A program made the position numbers and the translations under genes. This document shows, piece by piece, positions 1-8,933 of a DNA stretch of 64,000 bases. The notes under the pieces are model-generated. The model saw nothing but the letters and a program-made list of their open reading frames with translations, was not told the origin of the DNA and searched no databases. Within the stretch, counting starts at the first letter, position 1. Every line of letters begins with the position of its first letter. Where the stretch lies: contig JAEUUA010000013.1 in the NCBI GenBank assembly GCA_016787755.1, forward strand, positions 186,001-250,000. Direction: 5' to 3'. The DNA is from Cyclobacteriaceae bacterium. GTDB taxonomy: Bacteria > Bacteroidota > Bacteroidia > Cytophagales > Cyclobacteriaceae.

Positions 1-1059
1 GGCCATTACATTGGAAGGAGTTTCCATGGTTCCAGCCAATTCTTTATTCCAACGAGGTCCTTTATTGGAGTTATTCGCAGCTGAATTAAGAGGTAGTGCC
101 ATGTCTCCTGCAGGAAGACCGTTTCGAAGACCATCGTAGCTACCGGTTCCGGCAGCTGGAGAGAAATATTCAGCCATGCGCGGGTCATTATATCCCTTTA
201 AGACAGACTCCATGGTTGAAGACATGCGGAACTCGTTCCAGTCCATGACGGTTAGTCCATTAAAGTCATCTCCTTTTAGCGTTCTAAAAATCAACGCATC
301 ATCACCAGGGCTATCGGCTAACACACCGCCATTTGCTCCCGCAACTGCTGCTTCGCCTTCTGTTTTAGCCCTAGTTGCATCTGCTTTGGAAATGCGAATC
401 GCCAATCGAAGTCTCAAGGTGTTGGCGAATCTGATCCACTTGTTTACATCTCCACCATAGATAAGATCGAACGTACCATATGGTTGTTCAGTTTTCTTAC
501 CATTCAACACGGTGATGGCGGCTGCCAAACGTTTGAACATATCATCATAGATTACATCCTGTGCATCATAAGGTACGCTTTCGCCAGAAACACCTGCGTT
601 GAAATAAGGAACAGGTCCCCATGTATCCGTTAGACGGTGGAAGGTGTACACCCACCAAACCTGCGCAATCGCATACTCGGCAGAAGCTGGATCATATTCT
701 TGAAGAAGCGTCTGTAACTGTGGTACTACTTCACTGTAGATTGGGTTCCAGGCAGCACGAATCCAATCCATACGGATTACCAGACGATCCGATGGGAAGT
801 ACGTGGTTGTATTCGCAAAATACTGGCAATACTGATCGTGAAATAAGTTCTGCGCAATCTGATAATTCCAGCCATTATTGGTAGCGGTTGATTGAGCCTT
901 GGAGAACAAGAAGGGAAGTTGAGACACTTCCAGCTTTGACAGTGCATTCTTATTGGTATTGATGTCGTCAAATTCAGAAGTACACGACACAACCAGTACG
1001 ATGCTGGACAGAAGCAGATAGCCTCCATACATTCTTAACAGGTTCGTTATTTTTTTCAT
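1..1059 (-). CDS. SusD/RagB-like nutrient-binding outer-membrane lipoprotein, partial
   Basis: The reading frame is open to the left edge, so 353 codons are visible and the C-terminus is missing. The product begins with a charged n-region, a hydrophobic stretch and the lipobox LVVSC, with Cys26 as the likely lipidated residue, so it should be anchored to the outer membrane. The mature N-terminus and the segment WIRAAWNPIYSEVVPQLQ look like the SusD-like_2 subfamily (SusD/RagB nutrient-binding lipoproteins). SusD proteins cap the SusC channel and hand over oligosaccharide or peptide ligands. The gene lies about 30 bp downstream of susC on the same strand, so the two are almost surely co-transcribed. 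A second in-frame ATG at 1071 would add four residues (MKIN); the 1059 start gives the more usual MKK beginning. The ligand cannot be read from the sequence. Confidence 0.9.
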   Translation of the reverse strand, partial: MKKITNLLRMYGGYLLLSSIVLVVSCTSEFDDINTNKNALSKLEVSQLPFLFSKAQSTATNNGWNYQIAQNLFHDQYCQYFANTTTYFPSDRLVIRMDWIRAAWNPIYSEVVPQLQTLLQEYDPASAEYAIAQVWWVYTFHRLTDTWGPVPYFNAGVSGESVPYDAQDVIYDDMFKRLAAAITVLNGKKTEQPYGTFDLIYGGDVNKWIRFANTLRLRLAIRISKADATRAKTEGEAAVAGANGGVLADSPGDDALIFRTLKGDDFNGLTVMDWNEFRMSSTMESVLKGYNDPRMAEYFSPAAGTGSYDGLRNGLPAGDMALPLNSAANNSNKGPRWNKELAGTMETPSNVMA

Positions 1060-1091
1060 ATTAATTTTCATTCTATTTAAATTTTAGCAGG

Positions 1092-4000
1092 CTAGAAAGT
1101 TAACTGAAGGTTGAATCCTAAACTACGTGTTGACGGAAGTGTTCCGTAAGAAACACCTTGCCAGTTTCCATTACCAAGGGACATATCCGGATCGAAGTTC
1201 ATTTTACGCTTTTCTAATCCAGGAATTTCCAATTTTGAATATCCTCTGTATAAGAAGAACAGGTTACGAGCTACCGCTGAAATCTTAACTGATTTGAACA
1301 CTGAATTTTCAGGAACAGGAATAGTATATCCAAATGAAAGTTCGCGTACTCTGAAACTCGTTGCATCATACGTAAAGAATTCTGCAGAACCATAGCGACC
1401 ACCAGAAGCAGTTGTCCAGAAATCCTGAGCATTGATCGCTGTTGATATTGAAGAACCATCTGTTCCTTTTCCACCCAGTACCCAACCACCTTCACGGTGA
1501 TTTGAGGTTACTTCAGGAGCACCATTGAATGCAAGAAACATCTCAGTTCCATCTACCACCGTTCCGCCAACACGTCCATCAATTAAGATACGCAGCGAGA
1601 AATTGTTGTAGTTGAAGGTATTTGTTAAACCCACCGTTGCTTTGGGGTTAAAATTGCCAAGATACCCATATTCACCTGTTGTAAGGGAAGACAATGGCTT
1701 TCCATCCGGAGTAACTAGGAAGTTTCCGTTCGCATCTTTCTTCCAGTAAAATCCTTCCATATCTCCATAACTGCCGCCCTCTTTTATGAGGGGTGTGGCC
1801 GAGCGGCCAAAACCTCCGGCTAGTGTAAATTGCTTGGTAGTCTCAGTAAGTTCAACAATCTTGTTGCGGTTCATACCCATGTTAAAATCAATATCCCATC
1901 TAAGGGGACCATCTCTGAGCGGAGTTCCTGTAACCACAACTTCAACACCCTGGTTCTGGATATTACCAGCATTGATATACTTATTAGAGAAACCTGTAGC
2001 AACGGGTACGCTAACTTGTAGCAGCTGGTTGAACGAATTGCTCTTGTAGTACGTAAACTGCACTCCTAATCTGTTTTCGATGAACTTCATTTCAAGCCCC
2101 AATTCTATGTTCTTTACGATTTCTGGCTTTAAATTAGGTATCGCCTCTGTAGCATTTCTGAAAATGAAACCGTTAGTTCCGCCCGGTGAATAGTTATACG
2201 TATTAAAGCGTAACTGGGCTCGACCACCGTTTCCAACCTCTGCATAGCTGGCATTCAATTTTAAGAATGAAATTGCATCCGGAATGGTAAATAAATCAGA
2301 AAGAATGGCCGATACACCAACCGAAGGATAACTGAATGAGTAAGGATCAGGCAGCGTAGAACTCCAATCATTTCTTAAACTTGCATCCAAAAAGATAGCT
2401 TCTTTATACGCTAAGTTTATTTGTCCAAATACAGATTGCGTTTGCACTTGAGATGATCCCTCATTATATACGGGGTTGGTAGCGAAATTCAATCCAAACT
2501 TGTTAGTTACGTTTAAGCCGTTGGCCGTGTTATTCAATTGATAAAATTTATTATCCTGAATAATGGCACCCACACGATAATCAATCTTAAGATCATCAGT
2601 CAAGGTGTTTTTACCTTCCAGCATCGTATCAAACCAATACTGCTGCACATTGATTTCAGTTCTTGCATATGATCCACCAGCACCTGAAACACCAACTGTT
2701 CCTGCGTAGAATTGTCTTTCAATAACATCCGTATATTTATCCATATTACCTCGTCCGCTCAATTTCAACCAATCGGTAATTGCGTATTCGGCAGATAAAA
2801 AGCCCATGATCCTGTTTCTCACTTCATCCGTTTCTGTATTGTTCACAATCCAATATGGGTTTTGATACAAGGCAGGGTTAATTACTGGATAAGGCGCCCG
2901 CACAGGAACACCCACATTGTTAATATCCTGGTAATCCTTTGCATCAGAAAGACTAACGTTGCGTGGAATCTGATAGACGGTGAGTGTTGGGCTAAGGGCA
3001 GATTCACCCGTTTCATACTTGTTTTCCGTATTCTGCAAGATGTAGTTTATTTTGGCGTCTGTTTTTAATTTCTTACCAATCTGGTTTGAAACTCGAAGGT
3101 TGACGGCATGACGGGACAAATCGTTTCTTGGTAGAATACCTTGAATGCTATTATTAGTGTATGACAAATAAGTTTGCATTTTTTCAGAACCTCCCGAAAT
3201 ACCAATTGAATTATTCAGGGATACACCGGTTCTAAAGAAATCTTTCACATTATCTTCTTGTGCTGAGTAAGGGCGAGTCTGGCCCATATATGCATCTTTA
3301 GATGAACCATCGAGTTTAGCACCCCAACTTTCGCCAGAATTTTTATTGTATATGCCTGAATTTCCCTGACCATATTCATTTTGGAATTTTGGTAGGACGA
3401 AAGGTCTTTCAGTAGTTACTCCCGAGTTGATGGTAACCGATACTCTGTCTTTTCCCCCTTTTTTGGTAGTGATTACAATTACACCATTACCCGCTGCACT
3501 GCCATAAAGTGCGGCTGCGGATGCCCCCCGCAGAATAGTCATAGATTCAATATCGTCCGGGTTAATATTCGAAGCACCATCCGATCCTTGCAAACCACCA
3601 AAGTCACTTGTGATGGTTCCATTAGTGCCGTTTGTGATAGGCACACCGTCAACCACAATCAAAGCATTATTGCTTCCTTGAATGGAGCGGTTACCACGGA
3701 GCACAATACGGGCACCCGATCCAGGTCCTCCAGAACCTTGGGTAATCACCGCGTTCGCAATTTTTCCCTGCAAGGAGTTTAGCACGTTGTTAGCATCTTT
3801 AACCTCAATTAATTGTGAGGGCTTAACCTGCTGAGTTGCATAAACTAGCGTTTTAGTTTGCCGGGAGATTCCCAAAGCAGTAACAACCACTTCGCTAAGC
3901 TGAGTGGCATCTTCCGCTAATGCCACATCAACAGCAGACCTCCCCTGGAGAGGAACTTCCTTGGTCACATATCCAATAAAGGAAAATACCAAAGTGCTAT

Positions 4001-4202
4001 TCGATGCATCGGAAACATTTAAAGTGTAGACCCCTTCCGAATCAGTGGCCGTACCGGTAGTTGTTCCTTTTAGCAATACAGAAACTCCCGGCATAGGAGC
4101 TCCATCGGTTGCAGCAGTAACTTTACCAGTCACTCTCTGAGCGTACACTGAAACGCTGAGAAGCATTAGCAGGCACGTGAGTTTAAGTAATCGTTTTTTC
4201 AT
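1092..4202 (-). CDS. SusC/RagA family TonB-linked outer-membrane transporter
   Basis: This 1036-residue protein has the full SusC architecture. A signal peptide ends at VYAQ (residues 1-22). A carboxypeptidase-regulatory-like domain follows at about 23-105 (RVTGKVTAATDGAPMPGVSV and a TDSEG turn). The TonB-dependent plug runs from about 110 to 250 and includes the family signature GNGVIVITTKKGG. A long beta-barrel ends in the aromatic C-terminal strand LGFNLQLTF. It imports a large nutrient across the outer membrane, powered by TonB-ExbBD, with the SusD lipoprotein encoded next to it. A promoter and two operator-like repeats lie between it and the divergent LacI-family gene, so control by that regulator is likely. 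The neighbouring enzyme genes suggest an amino-sugar or sugar-acid derivative as cargo, but that is inference from context only. Confidence 0.97.
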   Translation of the reverse strand: MKKRLLKLTCLLMLLSVSVYAQRVTGKVTAATDGAPMPGVSVLLKGTTTGTATDSEGVYTLNVSDASNSTLVFSFIGYVTKEVPLQGRSAVDVALAEDATQLSEVVVTALGISRQTKTLVYATQQVKPSQLIEVKDANNVLNSLQGKIANAVITQGSGGPGSGARIVLRGNRSIQGSNNALIVVDGVPITNGTNGTITSDFGGLQGSDGASNINPDDIESMTILRGASAAALYGSAAGNGVIVITTKKGGKDRVSVTINSGVTTERPFVLPKFQNEYGQGNSGIYNKNSGESWGAKLDGSSKDAYMGQTRPYSAQEDNVKDFFRTGVSLNNSIGISGGSEKMQTYLSYTNNSIQGILPRNDLSRHAVNLRVSNQIGKKLKTDAKINYILQNTENKYETGESALSPTLTVYQIPRNVSLSDAKDYQDINNVGVPVRAPYPVINPALYQNPYWIVNNTETDEVRNRIMGFLSAEYAITDWLKLSGRGNMDKYTDVIERQFYAGTVGVSGAGGSYARTEINVQQYWFDTMLEGKNTLTDDLKIDYRVGAIIQDNKFYQLNNTANGLNVTNKFGLNFATNPVYNEGSSQVQTQSVFGQINLAYKEAIFLDASLRNDWSSTLPDPYSFSYPSVGVSAILSDLFTIPDAISFLKLNASYAEVGNGGRAQLRFNTYNYSPGGTNGFIFRNATEAIPNLKPEIVKNIELGLEMKFIENRLGVQFTYYKSNSFNQLLQVSVPVATGFSNKYINAGNIQNQGVEVVVTGTPLRDGPLRWDIDFNMGMNRNKIVELTETTKQFTLAGGFGRSATPLIKEGGSYGDMEGFYWKKDANGNFLVTPDGKPLSSLTTGEYGYLGNFNPKATVGLTNTFNYNNFSLRILIDGRVGGTVVDGTEMFLAFNGAPEVTSNHREGGWVLGGKGTDGSSISTAINAQDFWTTASGGRYGSAEFFTYDATSFRVRELSFGYTIPVPENSVFKSVKISAVARNLFFLYRGYSKLEIPGLEKRKMNFDPDMSLGNGNWQGVSYGTLPSTRSLGFNLQLTF

Positions 4203-4221
4203 AATTGCTTATTATTTTGAT

Positions 4222-4253
4222 TGAAGATAAAGGTGATTTAAATAATAACCAAA
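4222..4253 (-). promoter_or_regulatory. Predicted susC promoter, Bacteroidota type
   Basis: On the minus strand TTTG (4253-4250) and TATCTTCA (4229-4222) are separated by 20 bp. They resemble the Bacteroidota primary sigma consensus, TTTG at -33 and TAnnTTTG at -7, with the last bases of the -7 box imperfect. The spacing to the susC ATG is about 20 nt. This is a pattern match only. Confidence 0.4.
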
Positions 4254-4266
4254 CAATTTTTGGGAT

Positions 4267-4303
4267 TTGTGTCCGCACACAGTTAAATTGTGTACGGAAA
4301 CAG
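4267..4303. promoter_or_regulatory. Tandem operator-like repeats in the susC/lacI-type intergenic region
   Basis: TTGTGTCCGCACACAG (4267-4282) and TTGTGTACGGAAACAG (4288-4303) agree at 13 of 16 positions. Their starts are 21 bp apart, two helical turns. Each is a near-palindrome of the form TGTGTnCGnAnACA with a central CG, as in LacI-family operators. They lie just upstream of the predicted susC -33 box and about 20 bp before the regulator's own ATG. They could therefore serve both genes: autorepression on one side and activation or repression of susC on the other. Confidence 0.55.
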
Positions 4304-4321
4304 GGAAATCCCTAATTTTTT

Positions 4322-5389
4322 ATGTCCAATTCAATAAAAAACATTCGAATCAAGGATATTGCGCAGATGGCCGGGGTGTCGGAAGGGACTGTTGACCGTG
4401 TTTTGCACAACCGAGGAAATGTTTCGTTGGTCGCACAGGCCAAAGTCAACAGCGTATTAACAAAAATCCATTATAAGCCTAATGTGTTGGCTCGCTCGCT
4501 CGGCAAAGTCAGGAATCTTAAAATATCCGTGATCATTCCTGAATATAGATTTGATCCATACTGGGGTGAGGTGAAATTTGGTATAGCTCAGGCTCAGGAT
4601 GAATGGAATCAATATGGAGTAACCATCGAACCCTTTTATTACCTCCACGATGGAAATTTGTCTCTTGAACAGGTTGCGAAAGAAGCGCTAAAGGCAAGAC
4701 CAAACGGAATGGTGTTGGCTCCTATTTTTTATCCTCAGGCAATGACTGTAATTGCATCTCTTCATGAGATGAAGATACCCTATGTCTTATTTAACACCAA
4801 CATCCCAGAATCCAAACCATTAAGTTTTATTGGTCAAGATTTGCGCAAAAGTGGGCGATTGGCAGGTCAATTAATGGGATTGGACCATAAAGAAAATGAC
4901 GAACTGGTTGTTATGCACATTGGAGAAAGTGTAAAAGATTCAATATACCTAATGGAGAAGGAAAATGGATTCAAAGAATTTTATAATAAAGAGAGGCATC
5001 CGTTTAAGATTACAAGTCTCAACATTGATGCCTCTGAAAAGTCCCTTTCTGAGGCCATCGTACGATTAGTCAAGAATAAAAACATTAAAGGACTTTTTGT
5101 TACCACATCAAAATCAGTAGCAACTGTCGCGTCTATCTTATTGAAAAATTCCAGAACAGACATTCGGCTAATCGGATATGACATGCTCAAGGAAAATCTG
5201 AAATACCTTAAAAAGGGCGTGATTAGTTTTTTAATAAATCAAAATCCTAAACGACAGGCGTTTGTAGGGATCAGTCATATGGCTAACCACTTGCTTTTCA
5301 AGAAGAACGTTCCCCATACTGATCTTTTTCCACTGGAAGTTATTATGCAAGAAAATATTGACTCCTATGTATCCTCTGGAATTCATTGA
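4322..5389 (+). CDS. LacI/GalR family transcriptional regulator
   Basis: The 355-residue product starts with a LacI-type helix-turn-helix at about residues 9-32 (IRIKDIAQMAGVSEGTVDRV), then the hinge-helix region (YKPNVLARSLG). A periplasmic-binding-protein-like sensor domain fills residues 60-350. The VDRVLHNRGNVS variant is common among Bacteroidota LacI proteins that control polysaccharide-type loci. It is divergent from susC/susD and directly upstream of the five genes that follow on the same strand. Its ligand is probably a sugar or sugar acid handled by this locus. Two near-palindromic repeats directly upstream (4267-4303) are its best candidate operators. The start is the first ATG in the frame; a small palindrome AGGGAAATCCCT (4302-4313) overlaps the expected ribosome-binding region. 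The family is clear, the ligand unknown. Confidence 0.95.
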   Translation: MSNSIKNIRIKDIAQMAGVSEGTVDRVLHNRGNVSLVAQAKVNSVLTKIHYKPNVLARSLGKVRNLKISVIIPEYRFDPYWGEVKFGIAQAQDEWNQYGVTIEPFYYLHDGNLSLEQVAKEALKARPNGMVLAPIFYPQAMTVIASLHEMKIPYVLFNTNIPESKPLSFIGQDLRKSGRLAGQLMGLDHKENDELVVMHIGESVKDSIYLMEKENGFKEFYNKERHPFKITSLNIDASEKSLSEAIVRLVKNKNIKGLFVTTSKSVATVASILLKNSRTDIRLIGYDMLKENLKYLKKGVISFLINQNPKRQAFVGISHMANHLLFKKNVPHTDLFPLEVIMQENIDSYVSSGIH

Positions 5390-5433
5390 ATTAAAGAATA
5401 CATTCAATAATATAACTCGGATAATTATTTAAG

Positions 5434-6681
5434 ATGTTAAAACTGTTAACTATGAAACTATTTGTAATACTTATGTTTAGCATTGGTCTTAGTATCAATG
5501 CCTCTTCGCAAACCATAGACATTCTCATAAAGAATGGGCATATTATTGACCCGAAAAATAATATTGATGGAGTCAGGGATTTAGCCATTACAAATGGAAA
5601 GATTGTTGAAGTAAATCTGAAAATTTCAAGACCTGCAAAAAAAACGATTGACGCTACGGGTCTATACATAACCCCTGGCCTTATTGATATGCATGGTCAT
5701 CACTTCTTTGGCACCCAGGAAGACGCGTATCTTAGCAATAGTTACGCAGCCTTACCTCCTGATGGTTTTACTTTTCGGTCTGGCGTAACCACCGTGGTGG
5801 ATGCTGGGGGTGCGGGATGGAGAAATTTTTTAGATTTCAAAAACCAAGCCTTTACTAATTCTAAAACAAGAATGTTTGCATTCCTGAATATTGTTGGATC
5901 CGGTATGCGGGGTGGCGCATTCGAACAAAACCTGACCGACATGGATCCGAAACTTACTGCGATGGTAGCAAGACAATATTCCAACCAAATTGTTGGAATA
6001 AAACTGGCGCACTACATGAGTTCTGAATGGGAACCAACTGATCGGGCAATTAAAGCGGGAGAATTAGCCGGCATTCCGGTTATGATAGATTTCGGAGCAG
6101 CTGACCCCATCCTTTCATGGGATACATTGCTCTTAAAAAAATTAAGACCTGGTGATATTTTAACCCATTGCTTTGGCCAGACAAGCGGAAGAATGCATGT
6201 AGTAGAAAATAATAAATTACAACCTTACGCGATTGCCGCCCAAAAAAGAGGCATTATTTTCGATGTTGGTCATGGAGGCGGGAGCTTTATGTTTGAACAG
6301 GCCGTGCCTGCTATAAAACAAGGCCTTAAACCTAATTCCATTAGTACCGACCTGCATACTGGAAGCATGAATGCCGGAATGAAAGACATGACCAACGTGA
6401 TGTCTAAATTGTTGAACATTGGAATGACCTTAAATGAGGTAGTCCTTTGCTCTACATGGAATCCTGCCCAGTTTATTAATAGAAAAGAATTAGGTCATTT
6501 ATCCGTTGGAGCAGTTGCCGATATAACACTTCTTAGCCTCGAGAAGGGCACCTTTGGATTTGTTGATGTGGGAGGAAATAAAATAGTCGGTGATAAAAAA
6601 CTTGTGTGTCAGATGACATTTTTGAATGGCGAAGTTGTGTGGGATCTTAATGGCCTATCGGCAATACCCTTTAAATACTAG
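5434..6681 (+). CDS. Exported amidohydrolase/deacetylase family metallohydrolase (EF_0837-like)
   Basis: This 415-residue enzyme starts with a Sec signal peptide (hydrophobic core to about residue 26, ending NASSQ), so it should act in the periplasm or beyond. The amidohydrolase-superfamily metal site is complete: His87 and His89 in DMHGHH, Lys190 in GIKLAHY as the likely carboxylated lysine, His245 in LTHCFG, His280 in FDVGHGGGSF and Asp306 in STDLHTG. The VGHGGGSF and STDLHTG blocks are typical of the EF_0837/AHA_3915 subgroup, which is usually paired with a SelA-like PLP enzyme, as here (8934-10142). Family members are thought to deacylate N-acylated amino acids or amino-sugar acids; the substrate here is unproven. 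An alternative start is the ATG at 5452. The gene ends 13 bp before the dehydrogenase gene. Confidence 0.88.
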   Translation: MLKLLTMKLFVILMFSIGLSINASSQTIDILIKNGHIIDPKNNIDGVRDLAITNGKIVEVNLKISRPAKKTIDATGLYITPGLIDMHGHHFFGTQEDAYLSNSYAALPPDGFTFRSGVTTVVDAGGAGWRNFLDFKNQAFTNSKTRMFAFLNIVGSGMRGGAFEQNLTDMDPKLTAMVARQYSNQIVGIKLAHYMSSEWEPTDRAIKAGELAGIPVMIDFGAADPILSWDTLLLKKLRPGDILTHCFGQTSGRMHVVENNKLQPYAIAAQKRGIIFDVGHGGGSFMFEQAVPAIKQGLKPNSISTDLHTGSMNAGMKDMTNVMSKLLNIGMTLNEVVLCSTWNPAQFINRKELGHLSVGAVADITLLSLEKGTFGFVDVGGNKIVGDKKLVCQMTFLNGEVVWDLNGLSAIPFKY

Positions 6682-6694
6682 CAAGGAACCTAAC

Positions 6695-8440
6695 ATGAGA
6701 AATTCCCTCGCGAAATTTATAGTACTAATAGGTGCGACAATCACGCTCAGCCGGTGTGAAAATAAAATTCAACTGCCCAGAGGTGATTCCGATAATGGTG
6801 GATTAGTAACCCCTGTTGGATTTGAGGTTCTTGTGGTTGCCGATAGTGTAGGTAGTGCGCGACATATGGCTGTAAATGAAAATGGAGATATCTATGTAAA
6901 GTTACGTGGTGCTAAACCAGGCGGCATTGTGGCACTGCGAGATCTTAACCAGGATGGCAAAGCAGATAGTATTGTTTATTTGAGTCACTATGATGATCAG
7001 GGAAATTACGGAACCGCAATGCGCATTCATCAAGGATACCTGTATTTCAGTACGGCCGGAGAAGTCTATAGAAGTAAACTAATCCCCGGCCAATTAGTCC
7101 CCGATGGAAAAGTAGAAATGATTGTTAGGGATGATTACAAAAATGATAAACATGGATACGAGCATATAGCAAAACCAATAGCGCTAGATGAATCCGGTGG
7201 ACTCTATGTGCCTTTTGGATCCCCAGGAGATGTTTGTCAGGAATTAAACCGTGTACCGGGCTACCCAGGCGAAGATCCATGTTCCCAACTCGAAGAGCAT
7301 GGTGGAATTTGGAAATTCGATGCAAACAAAATTGGACAGACCCAAAAAGACGGTCAGCGGTATGCCACCGGCATAAGGAGTCTGGTGGCCATGGATTGGA
7401 ATAAATCAGATAACGCCTTATATGTCGCTGTTCATGGTAGGGATAATTTACATGCGACCTGGCCCGATAAATTCACGCATTGGCAAAGTGCCGTTTTCCC
7501 TTCTGAAGAATTTCTACGCGTTGAAGAAGGAACCAATGGAGGATGGCCCTACTATTATTATGATCAGGTTAAAGGCAAACGGGTCTTAAATCCTGAGTAT
7601 GGTGGTGATGGACTAAAGGAAGGGAAAGGAACAGAATTTGTAACTCCACTGATTGGATTTCCCGCCCACTGGGCACCTAACGATTTACACTTTTATACGG
7701 GTAATCAATTCCCAGATCGATATAAAAATGGAGCCTTCATTGCATTTCACGGATCGACCAACCGGGCGCCCTATCCTCAAGCTGGATACTTTGTCGCATT
7801 TATTCCCTTCGAAAACGGAAAGCCAACTGGCACCTGGGAAGTATTTGCGGATGGATTTGTGGGGGAGAATCCAATCAAAGATGTGAGTGATGCCCCTTAT
7901 CGTCCAATGGCTATTGCCAGTGGCCCGGATGGTTCACTCTATTTATCTGAAACAGTTAAAGGAAAAATTTGGCGGGTCATTTTTACCGGGAATAAAAAGA
8001 ATTTTGGTGATTCAAACCTAAGCGCCATGGAAAAGCGTAAAGAGCTTCCTCACATCAGAACCCCCGATGAAGTAAGTGACAACCTGGATAAAGGGAAAGT
8101 AGCCGGAGGTGGAAAAATATATGAAGCTTACTGCGCGCCATGCCATCAGTTCAACGGAAAGGGTGATGGAGTAAGGTTTCCCCCACTCGCTGGAGCCAAT
8201 TGGGTAACCGGAGATAAAACTAAACTAATTAACATTTTATTAAATGGATATGAAGGCAGTATGGATGTGAATGGAATCACGTATGTTGGTACAATGCCCA
8301 AACATGATTTCTTGACAAACTCTGAAATAGCAGAGGTACTCACGTACATAAGAAATAATTTTGGCAACAAGGCCGATTCGGTGATGGAGAGTGAGGTAAA
8401 TAAATTGAGAGAAAGAATGGAACAAGCTATAATAAACTAA
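6695..8440 (+). CDS. Lipoprotein sorbosone/glucose dehydrogenase-like propeller fused to cytochrome c
   Basis: I chose the ATG at 6695, preceded by AAGGAA, over longer starts inside the upstream gene; this gives 581 residues. The N-terminus has a lipoprotein signal (lipobox TLSRC, Cys at about 22). Residues 40-450 form a GSDH/sorbosone-dehydrogenase-type beta-propeller, with NGGWPYYYYD and NPEYGGDG as family marks. The C-terminus is a class I cytochrome c: CAPCH at about 480-484 and an axial Met in GTMPKHD near 534. PQQ is the expected cofactor, and the fused haem would pass electrons to the respiratory chain. In this context it probably oxidises an aldose or aldehyde group to an acid. The substrate, PQQ use and direction of flow are inferred. 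No PQQ biosynthesis genes are in the window. Confidence 0.9.
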   Translation: MRNSLAKFIVLIGATITLSRCENKIQLPRGDSDNGGLVTPVGFEVLVVADSVGSARHMAVNENGDIYVKLRGAKPGGIVALRDLNQDGKADSIVYLSHYDDQGNYGTAMRIHQGYLYFSTAGEVYRSKLIPGQLVPDGKVEMIVRDDYKNDKHGYEHIAKPIALDESGGLYVPFGSPGDVCQELNRVPGYPGEDPCSQLEEHGGIWKFDANKIGQTQKDGQRYATGIRSLVAMDWNKSDNALYVAVHGRDNLHATWPDKFTHWQSAVFPSEEFLRVEEGTNGGWPYYYYDQVKGKRVLNPEYGGDGLKEGKGTEFVTPLIGFPAHWAPNDLHFYTGNQFPDRYKNGAFIAFHGSTNRAPYPQAGYFVAFIPFENGKPTGTWEVFADGFVGENPIKDVSDAPYRPMAIASGPDGSLYLSETVKGKIWRVIFTGNKKNFGDSNLSAMEKRKELPHIRTPDEVSDNLDKGKVAGGGKIYEAYCAPCHQFNGKGDGVRFPPLAGANWVTGDKTKLINILLNGYEGSMDVNGITYVGTMPKHDFLTNSEIAEVLTYIRNNFGNKADSVMESEVNKLRERMEQAIIN

Positions 8441-8458
8441 TAAATAAATTTCAGCAAC

Positions 8459-8932
8459 ATGAAAACAAACCGCAGATCAATTTTCAAAAAACTTTTATTG
8501 GGTACTACTGCCCTGTTTGGAATATCAGTGGCACAGGCTGGTTCTTCACAGGAAGCTGAACATGGGGACATTATACCGGGAGATGTAGTATTAGATCAAG
8601 ATATTCCGCTTTTCTCAGGATCACAAACGTATGGAGGCCTGGTTTACATAGCAGGAAAAGGAGCTCATTTTGAAGGTGATATTAAATCCCACACCAAACA
8701 TGTATTAGACGAGCTACAAAAAGAATTAGAAAAAAGTGGTTCAGCTATGGATCGTGTATTAAAAGTAAATGTGTACCTCAATGATTTGAAAGATTATGCA
8801 GGGATGAATGAAGTTTTCAGGGGTCGTTTTGGGAAGAATCCACCCGTGCGAACTACCATTGCCGCTGCGGGTGGAATACCCGGGGATTCGTTGGTAGAGA
8901 TTGATTGTATTGCCGCATTAAAAAAGAAATAA
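8459..8932 (+). CDS. Exported RidA/YjgF family protein with Tat-like signal
   Basis: The 157-residue protein is a RidA domain (about residues 40-155) behind an N-terminal extension. The extension has adjacent arginines (NRRSIFKKLL), a hydrophobic core and an AQAGS-type cleavage region, as in a Tat signal. RidA proteins hydrolyse reactive enamine/imine intermediates made by PLP enzymes. The key arginine is kept (Arg131 in PVRTT) and so is the acidic residue in LVEID (Glu147). It sits 1 bp before the PLP enzyme gene, which fits a partner role: clearing the imine released by the lyase. A periplasmic RidA is unusual, since the well-studied members are cytosolic or organellar. Family assignment is firm; export is a prediction. 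Confidence 0.9.
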   Translation: MKTNRRSIFKKLLLGTTALFGISVAQAGSSQEAEHGDIIPGDVVLDQDIPLFSGSQTYGGLVYIAGKGAHFEGDIKSHTKHVLDELQKELEKSGSAMDRVLKVNVYLNDLKDYAGMNEVFRGRFGKNPPVRTTIAAAGGIPGDSLVEIDCIAALKKK

Positions 8933-8933
8933 T

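Noticed and set aside
777..1028. Minus-strand frame of 83 codons in the SusD region
   Set aside because: The SusD-like frame, with a lipobox and family motifs, covers the same bases and stays open to the window edge; this one is out of frame.
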